Assembly: GCF_900115345.1 (NCBI RefSeq)
Contig: NZ_FOWC01000011.1
Location: forward strand, 124,001 to 188,000
Direction of reading: 5' to 3'
Source: Amycolatopsis rubida
GTDB lineage: Bacteria; Actinomycetota; Actinomycetes; Mycobacteriales; Pseudonocardiaceae
Length of the DNA: 64,000 nt
Shown one piece after another: positions 8,882 to 17,121 of the stretch. The notes under the pieces were generated by a model, which did no database searches, had not been told where the DNA came from, and saw only the letters and a program-made list of their open reading frames with translations. Each line of letters starts with the position of its first letter. The first letter of the stretch is position 1. A program made the position numbers and the translations under genes.

Positions 8882-9331
8882 ATGCCAACGTTGCTGATCG
8901 TGCACCACACGCCGTCGCCGTCGATGCAGGCGATGTTCGAAGCCGCGCTCGCCGGTGCGAAGCATCCGGACATCGAGGGCGTCGACGTCGTCCGCCGTCC
9001 CGCGCTCGGCGCGACCGTGGCCGATGTGCTCGCCGCCGACGGCTACCTCCTCGGCACGCCGGCGAATCTCGGCAGCATGAGCGGCGCGTTGAAGCATTTC
9101 TTCGACACCGTGTACTACCCGTGCCTGGACGCGACGAGGGGCCGTCCGTTCGGGGCGTACGTGCACGGCAACAACGACACGTCCGGGACCGTGCGGCAAC
9201 TCGACGCGATCACGACCGGGCTCGGCTGGACCCGGGTGGCCGAGCCCGTGCTCGTGACGGGCGAACCGGGCAAAGCCGCACTGGACGCGGTGACCGAACT
9301 CGGCGGAACCCTTGCCGCGACGCTCATGTGA
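8882..9331 (+). CDS. flavodoxin-family protein
   Basis: 149 residues with an FMN-binding flavodoxin-like fold: MPTLLIVHHTPSPSMQAMFEAA (phosphate loop), GYLLGTPANLGSMSGALKHFFD (FMN-ring loop) and FGAYVHGNND. Such small flavoproteins serve as NAD(P)H:quinone oxidoreductases or electron carriers. It starts ten bases after the mutase stop, with GGGAGAACC as ribosome site, so it is likely co-transcribed; a functional link to nucleoside metabolism is not evident. Confidence 0.8.
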   Translation: MPTLLIVHHTPSPSMQAMFEAALAGAKHPDIEGVDVVRRPALGATVADVLAADGYLLGTPANLGSMSGALKHFFDTVYYPCLDATRGRPFGAYVHGNNDTSGTVRQLDAITTGLGWTRVAEPVLVTGEPGKAALDAVTELGGTLAATLM

Positions 9332-9776
9332 GCAGTCTTGCTGTCCGGAACAGGGCCACCAGCCTTCCAGGGAAAAGTAAAGAGGCCTGTCACCGGAAGC
9401 CCTGGGGGTCGACCTCCGGCAACAGGCCAGGTCAAGGGTTCGCAACGAAGGCGATCAACCTCGACTACGCAAGGGTACTACAAAGAACCGATCATGACGA
9501 CCCTGCACTGGCAACCAAGCGTGCTCGATTCAACTCCGAGGGCGCCGACCAGGCCCGCGAAGCCCGGGAAACATGGATCCGGCACGCTCCGTGTCCCAGT
9601 CAGCGGACCACCGGCACCCCGACCGGCCCAACGGACCGTCCATTGTGGATAGCCGGAGCCGGCGGCTGGTTCACCGGCAGCCGACTGCGGTGAGTGACGA
9701 AAACGCACCGAATCCGCCACTCGGCGGATAAGAAAGGCGGGCGCCAGTCCGGAGACCGCCGCCCGCCTCGAGAAAA
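9332..9776. other. intergenic stretch with a structured hairpin, no convincing gene
   Basis: 445 bases between convergent genes. A two-step stem at 9384-9428 has outer arms GGCCTGT/ACAGGCC and inner arms CCGGA/TCCGG around an apical loop containing GGTCGACC. The segment CCGGCAAC in the 3' half recalls a conserved piece of S-box/SAM-type leaders, but the rest does not match any riboswitch I can recall. Downstream a short open frame starting ATG 9494 (52 residues) and an overlapping frame look weakly coding at best. The right end holds the hisS terminator. Confidence 0.4.
9730..9767 (-). terminator. hisS: rho-independent terminator of hisS
   Basis: Read on the minus strand, GGCGGGCG (9767-9760) pairs with CGCCCGCC (9743-9736) around a 16-base loop, followed by TTTCTT (9735-9730). 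It begins ten bases after the hisS stop. This is one of only a few hairpins in the window with a T-rich tail. Confidence 0.8.
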
Positions 9777-11072
9777 TCAGGCCGGCGAGACCATCGCCCG
9801 CACCGCGGCCGGGACATCGGCCACCGCGACCTGCTGCTGCTCGCGCGTGGCCAGGCTCCGGACCGTCACCCGGCCTGCCGCCCAGTCCTCCTCGCCCACG
9901 ATGACGACCGCGACCGCGCCCGCCTTGTCCGCACGGGTGAGCTCCTTGCCCAGTTTGCGCAGTTCCAGCGGGGTCGACGTGCGCAGGCCCGCCTTGCGCA
10001 GCACCGTCGCGACGTCGCGAGCCGGGTCCGCCAGATCCTCGGTGACCGGGATGACCGCGACGTCGACCTCGCTGCGCGGCTGCGGCGCAAGGCCGTGCGT
10101 GTCGAGGAAGTCCATCAACGTCACGTCGCCCATGCCGAACCCGATGCCGGAGATCTGCTCCTTGGTGAACATCGAGGCGAGGTTGCTGTACCGGCCGCCG
10201 CCGAACAGCGCCCGGCGGTTCTGCGGCGAGGTGTCGAAGACCTCGAACACCGTCGAGGTGTAGTACGCCAGCCCGCGCACGATCAGCGGCTCGTACCGGA
10301 CCAGGCTCGCCGCGCTGCTGGAGAGCACCTTGACCAGGTTCGACCCGGCCTTGACCTCCGCGGGCAGCTCGTCGAGCAGCGCCGGGCCCGCGCTGAGGGT
10401 CTCGGCGAGCTTCTCGTACTGCTTGTCCGACAGCCCGATCTCGGCGGCGCTCGCCGCGTGCTCCTCGGCCGAGGTCTTCTCCCACCGGTCGACGAGCGCG
10501 AACACCTGCGCCAAGTGATCCGGCGAGATCCCGACGACATCGGTCAGCGCCGACGAAAGCAGGTTCCGGTCGTTGACCCGCACCGCGAACATGTCCGGCG
10601 TCGCGCCGAGGCTGCCCATCAGGTCGTGGATCAGCTCGAACATCTCGATCTCGCAGTTCGCGCTTTCCGAACCGAAGATGTCGGCGTTGATCTGCCAGTG
10701 CTCGCGCACGCGGCCGCGCTGCGGGCGTTCGTAGCGGTGGCAGTTCGGGTGGCTGTACCAGCGCACCGGGAACGACAGCGATTTCGCGTGACCGGCGATC
10801 ATCCGGGCCACTGACGGCGTCATCTCCGGGCGCAGCGCGAGCCGTTCGCCGCCGCGCGTGGTGAGCGTGTACAGCTGCTGGTCGGCGATCTCCTGGCCGG
10901 ACTTCCGCTCGTAGACCTCCGCCTGCTCCAGGATCGGGCCGTCGTAGCGGAGGTAGCCGTAGCGCTCCAGCACGTCGTAGAGATGGCCGAACACCTGCGT
11001 GCGGACGGACATTTCGGCGGGGAGGAAGTCTCGGGTCCCCTTGACAGGCGCAGTTGACAGGTATTCAGGCAC
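9777..11072 (-). CDS. hisS: histidyl-tRNA synthetase
   Basis: 431 residues. Class II aminoacyl-tRNA synthetase motifs are all visible: motif 1 region KGTRDFLPAEM, motif 2 GERLALRPEMTPSVARM then PNCHRYERPQRGRVREHWQINADIFG, the histidine-specific block VRGLAYYTSTVFEVFD, and motif 3 GGGRYSNLASMFTKEQISGIGFGMGDVTLMDFL. The C-terminal anticodon-binding domain begins near residue 330 (VDVAVIPVTEDLADPAR). It charges tRNA-His in the cytosol. The ATG at 11072 gives the standard N-terminus. Confidence 0.96.
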   Translation of the reverse strand: MPEYLSTAPVKGTRDFLPAEMSVRTQVFGHLYDVLERYGYLRYDGPILEQAEVYERKSGQEIADQQLYTLTTRGGERLALRPEMTPSVARMIAGHAKSLSFPVRWYSHPNCHRYERPQRGRVREHWQINADIFGSESANCEIEMFELIHDLMGSLGATPDMFAVRVNDRNLLSSALTDVVGISPDHLAQVFALVDRWEKTSAEEHAASAAEIGLSDKQYEKLAETLSAGPALLDELPAEVKAGSNLVKVLSSSAASLVRYEPLIVRGLAYYTSTVFEVFDTSPQNRRALFGGGRYSNLASMFTKEQISGIGFGMGDVTLMDFLDTHGLAPQPRSEVDVAVIPVTEDLADPARDVATVLRKAGLRTSTPLELRKLGKELTRADKAGAVAVVIVGEEDWAAGRVTVRSLATREQQQVAVADVPAAVRAMVSPA

Positions 11073-11108
11073 GTCATCCAGCTTAACGACCCGGCGCCAG
11101 CGATTTCG

Positions 11109-11492
11109 TCAGGGGAACGCGATGCCGTAGGCGGTGAGCAGCATGGCCGCGCCGAGCAGCACCGCGCCGCCGGTCGTGACGCTCATGCCGACGCGGGTGC
11201 GCAGCATCGCGAGGAAGAACCCGCCGGACTGCGCGAGCACGCCGAACAGCAGCAGGAAGCAGACGATCCAGCGCGCGGTGTCGGTGAGCCCGCCGTGCTC
11301 GACCAGCTGCAACGCGGCGAGCGTGAGGACGAGCAGCACACCGGCGTGTGCGTGGCCAGCGCGGAAGAACCCGCGCTGCTTCTCGGTGAGGTCACCGCGG
11401 CGCAGCACGCCACTCAGCGCGTAGCCGCCGTACATGACGGTGGGCAGCGATACGAGCGCGATGACGGTGAACAACTGGACTGGGCCGTGCAT
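11109..11492 (-). CDS. small four-helix membrane protein
   Basis: 127 residues from the ATG at 11492, which follows AAGGAGG at a proper distance; the longer reading from 11522 lacks such a site. Four hydrophobic segments are visible (VQLFTVIALVSLPTVMYGGYAL, AGVLLVLTLAALQLVEH, WIVCFLLLFGVLAQSGGFFLAML, TTGGAVLLGAAMLLTAYGIA). I do not recognise a named function. It may be read with hisS but is oriented so that it lies upstream of it by 36 bases. Confidence 0.7.
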   Translation of the reverse strand: MHGPVQLFTVIALVSLPTVMYGGYALSGVLRRGDLTEKQRGFFRAGHAHAGVLLVLTLAALQLVEHGGLTDTARWIVCFLLLFGVLAQSGGFFLAMLRTRVGMSVTTGGAVLLGAAMLLTAYGIAFP

Positions 11493-11528
11493 GGACGCCT
11501 CCTTGAGTGCGACCATGACCATAACACC

Positions 11529-11538
11529 GTTTTAAAAC
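11529..11538. promoter_or_regulatory. AT-rich palindrome GTTTTAAAAC upstream of the small membrane gene
   Basis: A 10-base perfect palindrome sits 37 bases upstream of the ATG at 11492, conspicuous in DNA this GC-rich. It may be a repressor site or part of the promoter. Nothing in the immediate vicinity is an obvious partner regulator. Confidence 0.3.
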
Positions 11539-11927
11539 ACTGTCACGAAACTTCGGAGACGGTGCCGCTGTCCCCGCCTGCAGGCGGTGCGGCACGGCGC
11601 ACGGCACAGAAGTCCATGGGCTAGGACCTCCGACGCCGCGCCAGCGGGCCGGTCTCGCCTTGTCCGTCGCCTTCGGTGTCTCGCCCTGCTCACTCAGGCC
11701 GCGCACCAGACGGCGAAGAAGAAACCGGTCCATCTCAAGGCCGGATCTGGGCGAAACTCGCCTCCGTCTCGTCCGCGCCACCCTGCTCTGAATGCGTCCG
11801 GGACCGTGCCCCTGCGGGTCTTCCGCACCGAATCCACCCTGTTCACCGTCGCTGTCTCCGCTGTTTTCACGGGCATCGCGTTCCAGGAAACCGATCCAGT
11901 AGGTGTCCGCGGCGGAGAACGGGCATC
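11539..11927. other. intergenic stretch with no supported gene
   Basis: About 390 bases between divergent small genes. Open frames exist on both strands but have no homologous-looking domains, no ribosome sites and atypical arginine/serine-heavy compositions, so I regard them as shadows. It presumably carries the promoters of both flanking genes. Confidence 0.4.
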
Positions 11928-12290
11928 ATGTCGGGCGTGAGCCAGCCAGGGGATGCCGCTTCGCCGCAGGACGTCGCGTTGGCTTATGCCGACCAGCTTC
12001 GCCAGCAATCGGCGACCTGCCGGTTGCTGGCGGAAAAGCAGCGCGAGAACACCGCCGCGTTCGAGGGGTTCGCCGAACGCGGCCTCCCCGGTTCCGCCGA
12101 GATGGCGGTCCGTTCCGAACGTTCGGCCCGGTTTCTGGTGCTGCTCGCTTCGGTGATCGCGGAGCAGGCGATCGCGCACGACGAGCTGATGGCCGCTGGC
12201 GGGCCGGAGAATTCGCGCGCGTATGTCGAGTACGAGGCGACGACCCGGCGGTTGCGGGCGTTGTTGCCGACAGACACCCTCACCGACTGA
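11928..12290 (+). CDS. small conserved hypothetical protein, helical
   Basis: 120 residues, mostly helical and charged: DVALAYADQLRQQSATCRLLAEKQRENTAAFEGFAERG then ARFLVLLASVIAEQAIAHDEL and YEATTRRLRALLP. No family is recognised. ATG 11928 was chosen because the good coding pattern begins there; GTG 11937 is an alternative. No membrane span or signal is evident. It stands alone between an intergenic gap and the inverted repeat before the LysR gene. Confidence 0.6.
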   Translation: MSGVSQPGDAASPQDVALAYADQLRQQSATCRLLAEKQRENTAAFEGFAERGLPGSAEMAVRSERSARFLVLLASVIAEQAIAHDELMAAGGPENSRAYVEYEATTRRLRALLPTDTLTD

Positions 12291-12315
12291 GCCGGCTGGC
12301 GCTGCCCCAGTGGGT

Positions 12316-12396
12316 TTCTCGGTAGCGCGCTGCCCGGCGTGGGCGTGCGTGAGAGGAGAGCGCCGCAGCGAGGCCGCACACCACAGCTACCGAGAA
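12316..12396. repeat. long-spaced inverted repeat in the gap before the LysR gene
   Basis: TTCTCGGTAGC at 12316-12326 is exactly complementary to GCTACCGAGAA at 12386-12396, with flanking GGG/CCC extending the match. About 59 bases separate the arms. It could be a stem-loop terminator region for the convergent genes at either side or a remnant of a small non-autonomous element. Confidence 0.45.
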
Positions 12397-12465
12397 AGCC
12401 CAACGTGGCATTGGGCGCTTCGGTCGAGACACTGGACCCGCGCCGGAACCAGGGCAGGCTCAGCG

Positions 12466-13374
12466 TTACGGCCGCGGTGTCTGTGCGTGGGTCAGCGCGC
12501 CCACGATGTCCTCGGCCAGCAAAAGACTCGCCAAGCCGTGGCCGTGCTTTTCCCGGCGTACCAACGAAACCACATTGTTGCTGAACGCGTCGCGCACCGG
12601 CCGGAAGACGAGCCGTCCGTCCCGGATTTCTTCGGCGATGTCGAATTCGCTGAGGAACGCGATCGCGTCACCGGAGGCAGCGAGCCGTTTCATGGTCTCG
12701 ATCGAGTTCGTGTGGAAAGCCGGTTCGATGTCGAGACCGGCTTTGGCGAAGGCCTCCGCGACGATGCCGTGGATGACCATCGATCGGTCGGCGAAGATCA
12801 GCGGATAGGGCGGGCACTGCGCGAGCGGGATCGGGTCCGCGCCGGCGAGCGGATGGTGCGGGGCCACGACAACGCCGAGCCGGGTGTTCATCTGCCAGCA
12901 GACCTCGAGGTGCGCGGACGGCGGGACGTTGAAGCCGAGACCGAGGTCGGCCTCGCTGGCCTCGACGGCGCGCAGGATGTCCCGCGTTGTCATCGTCCGG
13001 ATCGAGATCCGGACTCGCGGGTGCCGAGCCCGGAACGCCGCTGCGGCGGTGGCGACGACGCTGCTGGCCAGGCCGGTCATCGTGGCGATCACGACCTCGC
13101 CGCTGCCGAGCGCGTGCAGGTCGCGGATGTCCGCGACGGTTTCGCGGTACTGCTGCAGGGTGCGCCGGACGTGCGCGAGAAGCGCCTCCCCGGCCGGCGT
13201 CGGACGCATGCCGCGCGGCAGGCGGTCGAACAGCGGCTGGCCGAGTTCCGCTTCCAGCAGCAGGATCTGCCGGTTGATCGCCGACGGCGCGACATGCAGC
13301 CGGGCGCCGGCCGCGCGGATGGACCCGAGGCGCGCCACTTCGTCGATGTACTGCAGCAACCGGGAGTGGAGCAC
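12466..13374 (-). CDS. LysR-family transcriptional regulator
   Basis: 302 residues. The N-terminal HTH reads LLQYIDEVARLGSIRAAGARLHVAPSAINRQILLLEAELGQPLFDR (about 1-60), followed by the two-lobed periplasmic-binding-like effector domain with GEVVIATMTGLASSVV and DLGLGFNVPP. GTG 13374 follows AGGAGG by seven bases and is preferred to the upstream ATG. It is divergent from the amidohydrolase gene and very probably its regulator; two direct CGTACGAAAA copies lie in the gap. The effector is unknown, possibly a purine-like compound given its target. Confidence 0.85.
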   Translation of the reverse strand: MLHSRLLQYIDEVARLGSIRAAGARLHVAPSAINRQILLLEAELGQPLFDRLPRGMRPTPAGEALLAHVRRTLQQYRETVADIRDLHALGSGEVVIATMTGLASSVVATAAAAFRARHPRVRISIRTMTTRDILRAVEASEADLGLGFNVPPSAHLEVCWQMNTRLGVVVAPHHPLAGADPIPLAQCPPYPLIFADRSMVIHGIVAEAFAKAGLDIEPAFHTNSIETMKRLAASGDAIAFLSEFDIAEEIRDGRLVFRPVRDAFSNNVVSLVRREKHGHGLASLLLAEDIVGALTHAQTPRP

Positions 13375-13390
13375 GGGCGGACCTCCTAAG

Positions 13391-13422
13391 CGTACGAAAA
13401 AAGAGTACACGTCGTACGAAAA
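13391..13422. promoter_or_regulatory. direct repeat CGTACGAAAA, candidate LysR binding sites
   Basis: CGTACGAAAA occurs at 13391-13400 and again at 13413-13422, 22 bases apart, which is about two helical turns. A further AGTAC lies between them. LysR proteins typically bind tandem sites in divergent promoters like this one. The first copy lies just upstream of the LysR ribosome site. Confidence 0.45.
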
Positions 13423-13491
13423 TGAATGCTTGTCAGCAACGGTGTCCGCCGGGTTCTATCAGTGCACCAACGACATCGAAGTGAGGACACC

Positions 13492-15249
13492 GTGCCGGAA
13501 TCGCCGACCTATCCCCCGCTCGCGACGGAAGACGTTGCCGCGCAAGAAGATCACCTGCGGACGATCTTCGACATTCTCGCCGGCGAGCAGGAAGCGGACC
13601 TGCTGCTGCGCAATCTTCACATCGTCGACGTGCACACGGAAAGTGTCTATCCCGGCACGCTTCTCGTTTACCGGCAGCGGATCATCGCGCTGAACCCCGA
13701 CGAGTCGATCGTGCGGGTGCGTGAGGTTTTCGACGGCGAGGGACTTTACGCGATTCCCGGGTTGATCGACGCGCATCTGCATTTCGAGTCTCAGCTCGCG
13801 CATCCGGCGGCGTTCGGGGAGGCGATCGTCCCGAGCGGAACGACCACGGTCTTCGGGGAAACCCTGGATTTCGCCAGCGCGGCCGGGGACGAGGCGGTGG
13901 AAGCGGTCCAGACGCTGTTCGCTGACCACGAAAAGCTGCCGTATCGGCTTTACGCGTTCGCGCCGGGGAAGAAGACCTCGACGGACGTCACCGAGGCCAT
14001 GTTGAAGATGGACCCGGTGATCGGGCTGGGCGAACTGGCTCACCTGTCCTACATGACCGGGGACGCCGACGACTTCCGCAAATCCGCGCTGGGCCGGGCG
14101 AATTCCGGGTTCGTGAACTGCCATTGGGGCGTCACGGCGCTGTCGGACATGCTGCTGAACTACATGCCCGCGATCGGCGTCGACAACAACCACGACGTCT
14201 GGAACGAGGACGACATCGAAAAGAGCGTCCGCTACGGCCTGAACACGCAGATCAAGTTCGGCGTCGGAAGTCCCGAGGTCATCCGGACCATGTTGCGTGC
14301 CATCGTGAAACGGCGCTGGCCCGCGGAGAACTTCCAGCTCTGCGCCGACAATATCTCGGTGGACCGCGTCCTGCGGCAGGGCCATATCGACTGGGTGATC
14401 TCGCTGGCGATCGAAATGGGCATGCCGCCGATCAAGGCGATCAAAATGGGCACCCTTTACGCCGCCCGCTCGTTCCGCAAGGACCGGGACCTCGGTTCGC
14501 TCAGCCCGGGCCGCTTCGCGGACATCGTCCTCACCGACAGTCTCGCGAAGATCAACCCGCGGTATGTGTTCAAGGGCGGCGAGCTGGTGGCCCGCGACCG
14601 CGAGCTGCTCAACCGCGTCGGCATCGATTACTCCAGTCTGGCCAAGGAACCGAAACCGGGGCTCACCGATCTTACGCCCGAACAGCTCGATCTGAAGCCG
14701 ATCGAAATCTCGGCAGCGGGCGATCAGGCGAAGGTGCTGCTTTTCGACGTTTACGGACGCGGTCACCGCAAGTTCGCCCAAGAGATCTGGGTACCGTTCC
14801 GCGACGGCGCGGTCGTGCCCGAGCACGAAGGCGAGCGGCTCAACCGGATCTCGGTCGTGCAGCGCTATGCCGATGGGAAACGGCACATCGTCACCGGGTT
14901 GTTCAAGGGCGTGAAGATCGACCGCGGTGCGGTGTCGACGTTCTGGCCCGCACCGTCGGCGTACTTCGTGAGCGTCGGCAGCGAGAGCGCGGAGATGTGC
15001 GCCAACCTCAAGCAGTTGGACACGCTGGTCGGCGGCTGCCTCGTGACCGAGGACGGGGAGACGAAAGCGTGTCTGCCGCTGGAGTTCTACGGCGTGATGG
15101 CCGACATGAACCTCGCCGAACTCATCGACGCGACCCACACGGTCGACACCGCGCTCGAAAAACTGGGCAACCGCAACGAAGGCGAGCCCGTCGTCAACAA
15201 GCTCCTGACCCTGTTCATCTCGCTCGACCGTTTCGGATTCATGAAGTAA
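13492..15249 (+). CDS. adenine-deaminase-like amidohydrolase
   Basis: 585 residues. The amidohydrolase metal motif PGLIDAHLHFESQL (near residue 100) and PSGTTTVFGETLD resemble adenine deaminase, as do GHIDWVISLAIEMGMPPIKAIKMGTLYAARSF, LGSLSPGRFADIVL and the C-terminal domain with VGGCLVTEDGETKACLPLEFYGVM. It departs from canonical Ade: GETLD replaces the DPHEI segment, and DNNHDVWNEDD replaces the SDHE block. A hydrolytic deaminase on a purine or related cyclic amide is therefore likely, but the substrate may differ from adenine. GTG 13492 follows a GTGAGGA site. It is followed by a membrane protein gene 23 bases downstream and is divergent from LysR. Confidence 0.75.
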   Translation: MPESPTYPPLATEDVAAQEDHLRTIFDILAGEQEADLLLRNLHIVDVHTESVYPGTLLVYRQRIIALNPDESIVRVREVFDGEGLYAIPGLIDAHLHFESQLAHPAAFGEAIVPSGTTTVFGETLDFASAAGDEAVEAVQTLFADHEKLPYRLYAFAPGKKTSTDVTEAMLKMDPVIGLGELAHLSYMTGDADDFRKSALGRANSGFVNCHWGVTALSDMLLNYMPAIGVDNNHDVWNEDDIEKSVRYGLNTQIKFGVGSPEVIRTMLRAIVKRRWPAENFQLCADNISVDRVLRQGHIDWVISLAIEMGMPPIKAIKMGTLYAARSFRKDRDLGSLSPGRFADIVLTDSLAKINPRYVFKGGELVARDRELLNRVGIDYSSLAKEPKPGLTDLTPEQLDLKPIEISAAGDQAKVLLFDVYGRGHRKFAQEIWVPFRDGAVVPEHEGERLNRISVVQRYADGKRHIVTGLFKGVKIDRGAVSTFWPAPSAYFVSVGSESAEMCANLKQLDTLVGGCLVTEDGETKACLPLEFYGVMADMNLAELIDATHTVDTALEKLGNRNEGEPVVNKLLTLFISLDRFGFMK

Positions 15250-15272
15250 CCCTCAACGAGGAGGTCGCGGTC

Positions 15273-15965
15273 GTGCCTTACGACAAAGACGCGGGCGTAG
15301 TCGACAACGGAAACGCAGTACGGCGCTGGATCACTTACATCGTCGGCATCTATCTGCTGACACTCGGTCTCGGCCTGGCCATCCGGGCCGGGATCGGCAT
15401 CTCCCCGCAAAGCAGCCTGACCCGCACGATGACGCTCGTGCTCCCGCCGCTCAGCCAGGGCACGTTCAATCTCATGCTCGAAGTGCTCATGCTCATCCTG
15501 ACTTTCCTGGTGCTGCCAAGGGCATTCACGCTCCAAAATCTGTTCTCGCTGGTACCGGCACTGATCCTGGCCGCGTTGCTCGACTTCAACCTGATGGCGA
15601 CGAAGTGGATCTCCCTGGCGCCGTACGCGGCTAATCTCGCGTTGCTGTTCCTCGCCGACGCGATGCTGGCGTTCGGGCTTTTCCTGATGATCCGCGCCAA
15701 TCTGGTGCTGATGCCGATCGACCTGTTCGTCAACACCCTGCAGAAGAAGACCGGCCGCAAATGGGGAAACATCAAGACCGTCTTCGACTGCACGCTGCTG
15801 GCCATCTCGGCGGGCATCGGATTGATCTTCCTCGGCGGACCGCATTTCATCCGCGAGGGCACGATCATCAACGCCGTACTGGTCGGTCAGTACATCAAGC
15901 TCTACTTCTTCCTGTACCGGAAGTTCCAAGCCCGCAAGCTCAAGCCCGTTGAAAGCGCAACGTGA
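15273..15965 (+). CDS. YczE/YitT-like integral membrane protein
   Basis: 230 residues with five to six transmembrane helices, starting RRWITYIVGIYLLTLGLGLAIRAGIGISPQSSL; the GLGLAIRAGIGISPQSSL element is typical of the YczE/YyaS/DUF6198 group. Later segments include LMIRANLVLMPIDLFVNTLQKKTGRKWGNIKTVFD. GTG 15273 follows GAGGAGG by eight bases. It is probably co-expressed with the amidohydrolase and could move its substrate or product; no member of this family has a firmly known substrate. Its 3' end overlaps the convergent sensor kinase gene by 26 bases. Confidence 0.78.
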   Translation: MPYDKDAGVVDNGNAVRRWITYIVGIYLLTLGLGLAIRAGIGISPQSSLTRTMTLVLPPLSQGTFNLMLEVLMLILTFLVLPRAFTLQNLFSLVPALILAALLDFNLMATKWISLAPYAANLALLFLADAMLAFGLFLMIRANLVLMPIDLFVNTLQKKTGRKWGNIKTVFDCTLLAISAGIGLIFLGGPHFIREGTIINAVLVGQYIKLYFFLYRKFQARKLKPVESAT

Positions 15966-17121
15966 ACGTCGCGCCGGCCCCGGGCTTTCCGAACGCGGCG
16001 ATCGTCCCGCCGTGTCCCGCGACCACTTCCTGCACCAGCGCCAGCCCCAGTCCGAACCGCCGCCCCTCGCCGTGCGCCCCGTGGGCGAACCGCTCGAAAA
16101 GCCGTTCCGCTTCGTGCTGCGGGAAGCCCGTCCCGGTGTCGCACACGCGCAGTTCCACGTGCCGGGCGTCCGGGTTGGCGAGAATCACCTCGATCGACCC
16201 GCCCGGCGGCGTGTGCCCGATCGCGTTGTCCAGCAAGGCGGACAGCACTCGCCGCAACGCGGTCGGCACACCCGGCACCACGTCCTCCAGCCCCGGCGAA
16301 CGGCTCAGCCGGAGGTCCACCTGCCGGTCGCTCGCGCGGACCGATTCCGCCGCCACGGCCTGTTCCGCCAGCACCGCAAGCTGTACCGGTTCCAGGTGCG
16401 GCCGCTCGGAACAGGCCTGCGCGGACAACAGCAGATCGTCGACCACCGCGCCCAGTTCCCGGGTGCCGGAGACCAGGGTTTCCAGCTCGGCCGGTCCCGC
16501 GCCGCCGCGCCGGGCCAGCAGCTGCGTGCGGGTGTGCAACCGGGTCAGCGGTGCCCGCAGCTCGTGGGACGCGTCGGCGACGAACGTCCGTTGCCTGCGC
16601 AACGCCTCGCCCAACGGCCGGATCGCCCGCCCGGCCAGCAGATACCCGCTGATCACCGAGACGATCAGCACCACCAGCTCGGCCACCCCGAGCCCTAGCA
16701 GCAGCTGTTCCCGGTCCGAGATCAGGTAATGCTCGTTGAAGAACGCCTGCCAGACTTCGCCGCCGCGGTTGACCGTGCGGATGGTGTACGTGGCACCGTC
16801 CAGCACGCGTTCTTCGGTCACCACATCGCCGTCATTCGGTACTCGCGGCACCGGCGGGAGCGGGAACGGCAGCCGCCCGGCAGGCGCGTGCCCCTGCGGC
16901 GTCACCAGGTAGGTGCATCCGGGCGGGGTCGCGGAAAGCCCGTGGCCCAGCGCGAATTCCAGCTGCCGTTCGGTCTCCGCGGCCTGCCCGCGCAGCAGCA
17001 CCCAGTACGCGATCACGCCCGCGGCGAGCACGACCATCGTGATCACCACGGCGATCTGACTCGCGATGGTCCGCCGCGCGCGCCGCAGCGCCCGCGCCTC
17101 CGGGGCGACGACGGTGGTCAC
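15940..17121 (-). CDS. two-component sensor histidine kinase
   Basis: 393 residues: an N-terminal span (IASQIAVVITMVVLAAGVIAYWVLL), an extracellular sensor of about 110 residues, a second span (LLLGLGVAELVVLIVSVISGYLLAG), then the H-box FVADASHELRAPLTRLHTR, the N-box LLDNAIGHTPPGGS, G1 DTGTGFP and G2 GRRFGLGLALVQEVV. This is an OmpR-partner type kinase autophosphorylating the H-box histidine. GTG 17121 overlaps the response regulator stop (GTGA), so both are translated together. It terminates the run of minus-strand genes starting at 23016 and may sense the compound made or exported by that operon. Confidence 0.88.
   Translation of the reverse strand: MTTVVAPEARALRRARRTIASQIAVVITMVVLAAGVIAYWVLLRGQAAETERQLEFALGHGLSATPPGCTYLVTPQGHAPAGRLPFPLPPVPRVPNDGDVVTEERVLDGATYTIRTVNRGGEVWQAFFNEHYLISDREQLLLGLGVAELVVLIVSVISGYLLAGRAIRPLGEALRRQRTFVADASHELRAPLTRLHTRTQLLARRGGAGPAELETLVSGTRELGAVVDDLLLSAQACSERPHLEPVQLAVLAEQAVAAESVRASDRQVDLRLSRSPGLEDVVPGVPTALRRVLSALLDNAIGHTPPGGSIEVILANPDARHVELRVCDTGTGFPQHEAERLFERFAHGAHGEGRRFGLGLALVQEVVAGHGGTIAAFGKPGAGATFTLRFQRA

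Noticed and set aside
9494..9652. 52-residue reading frame in the gap after the flavodoxin gene
   Set aside because: No ribosome site, no recognisable family and codon pattern no better than the overlapping frame.
13459..15138. 559-residue open frame opposite the amidohydrolase
   Set aside because: Shadow of the coding strand; the plus strand has the metal-binding and C-terminal domain motifs.
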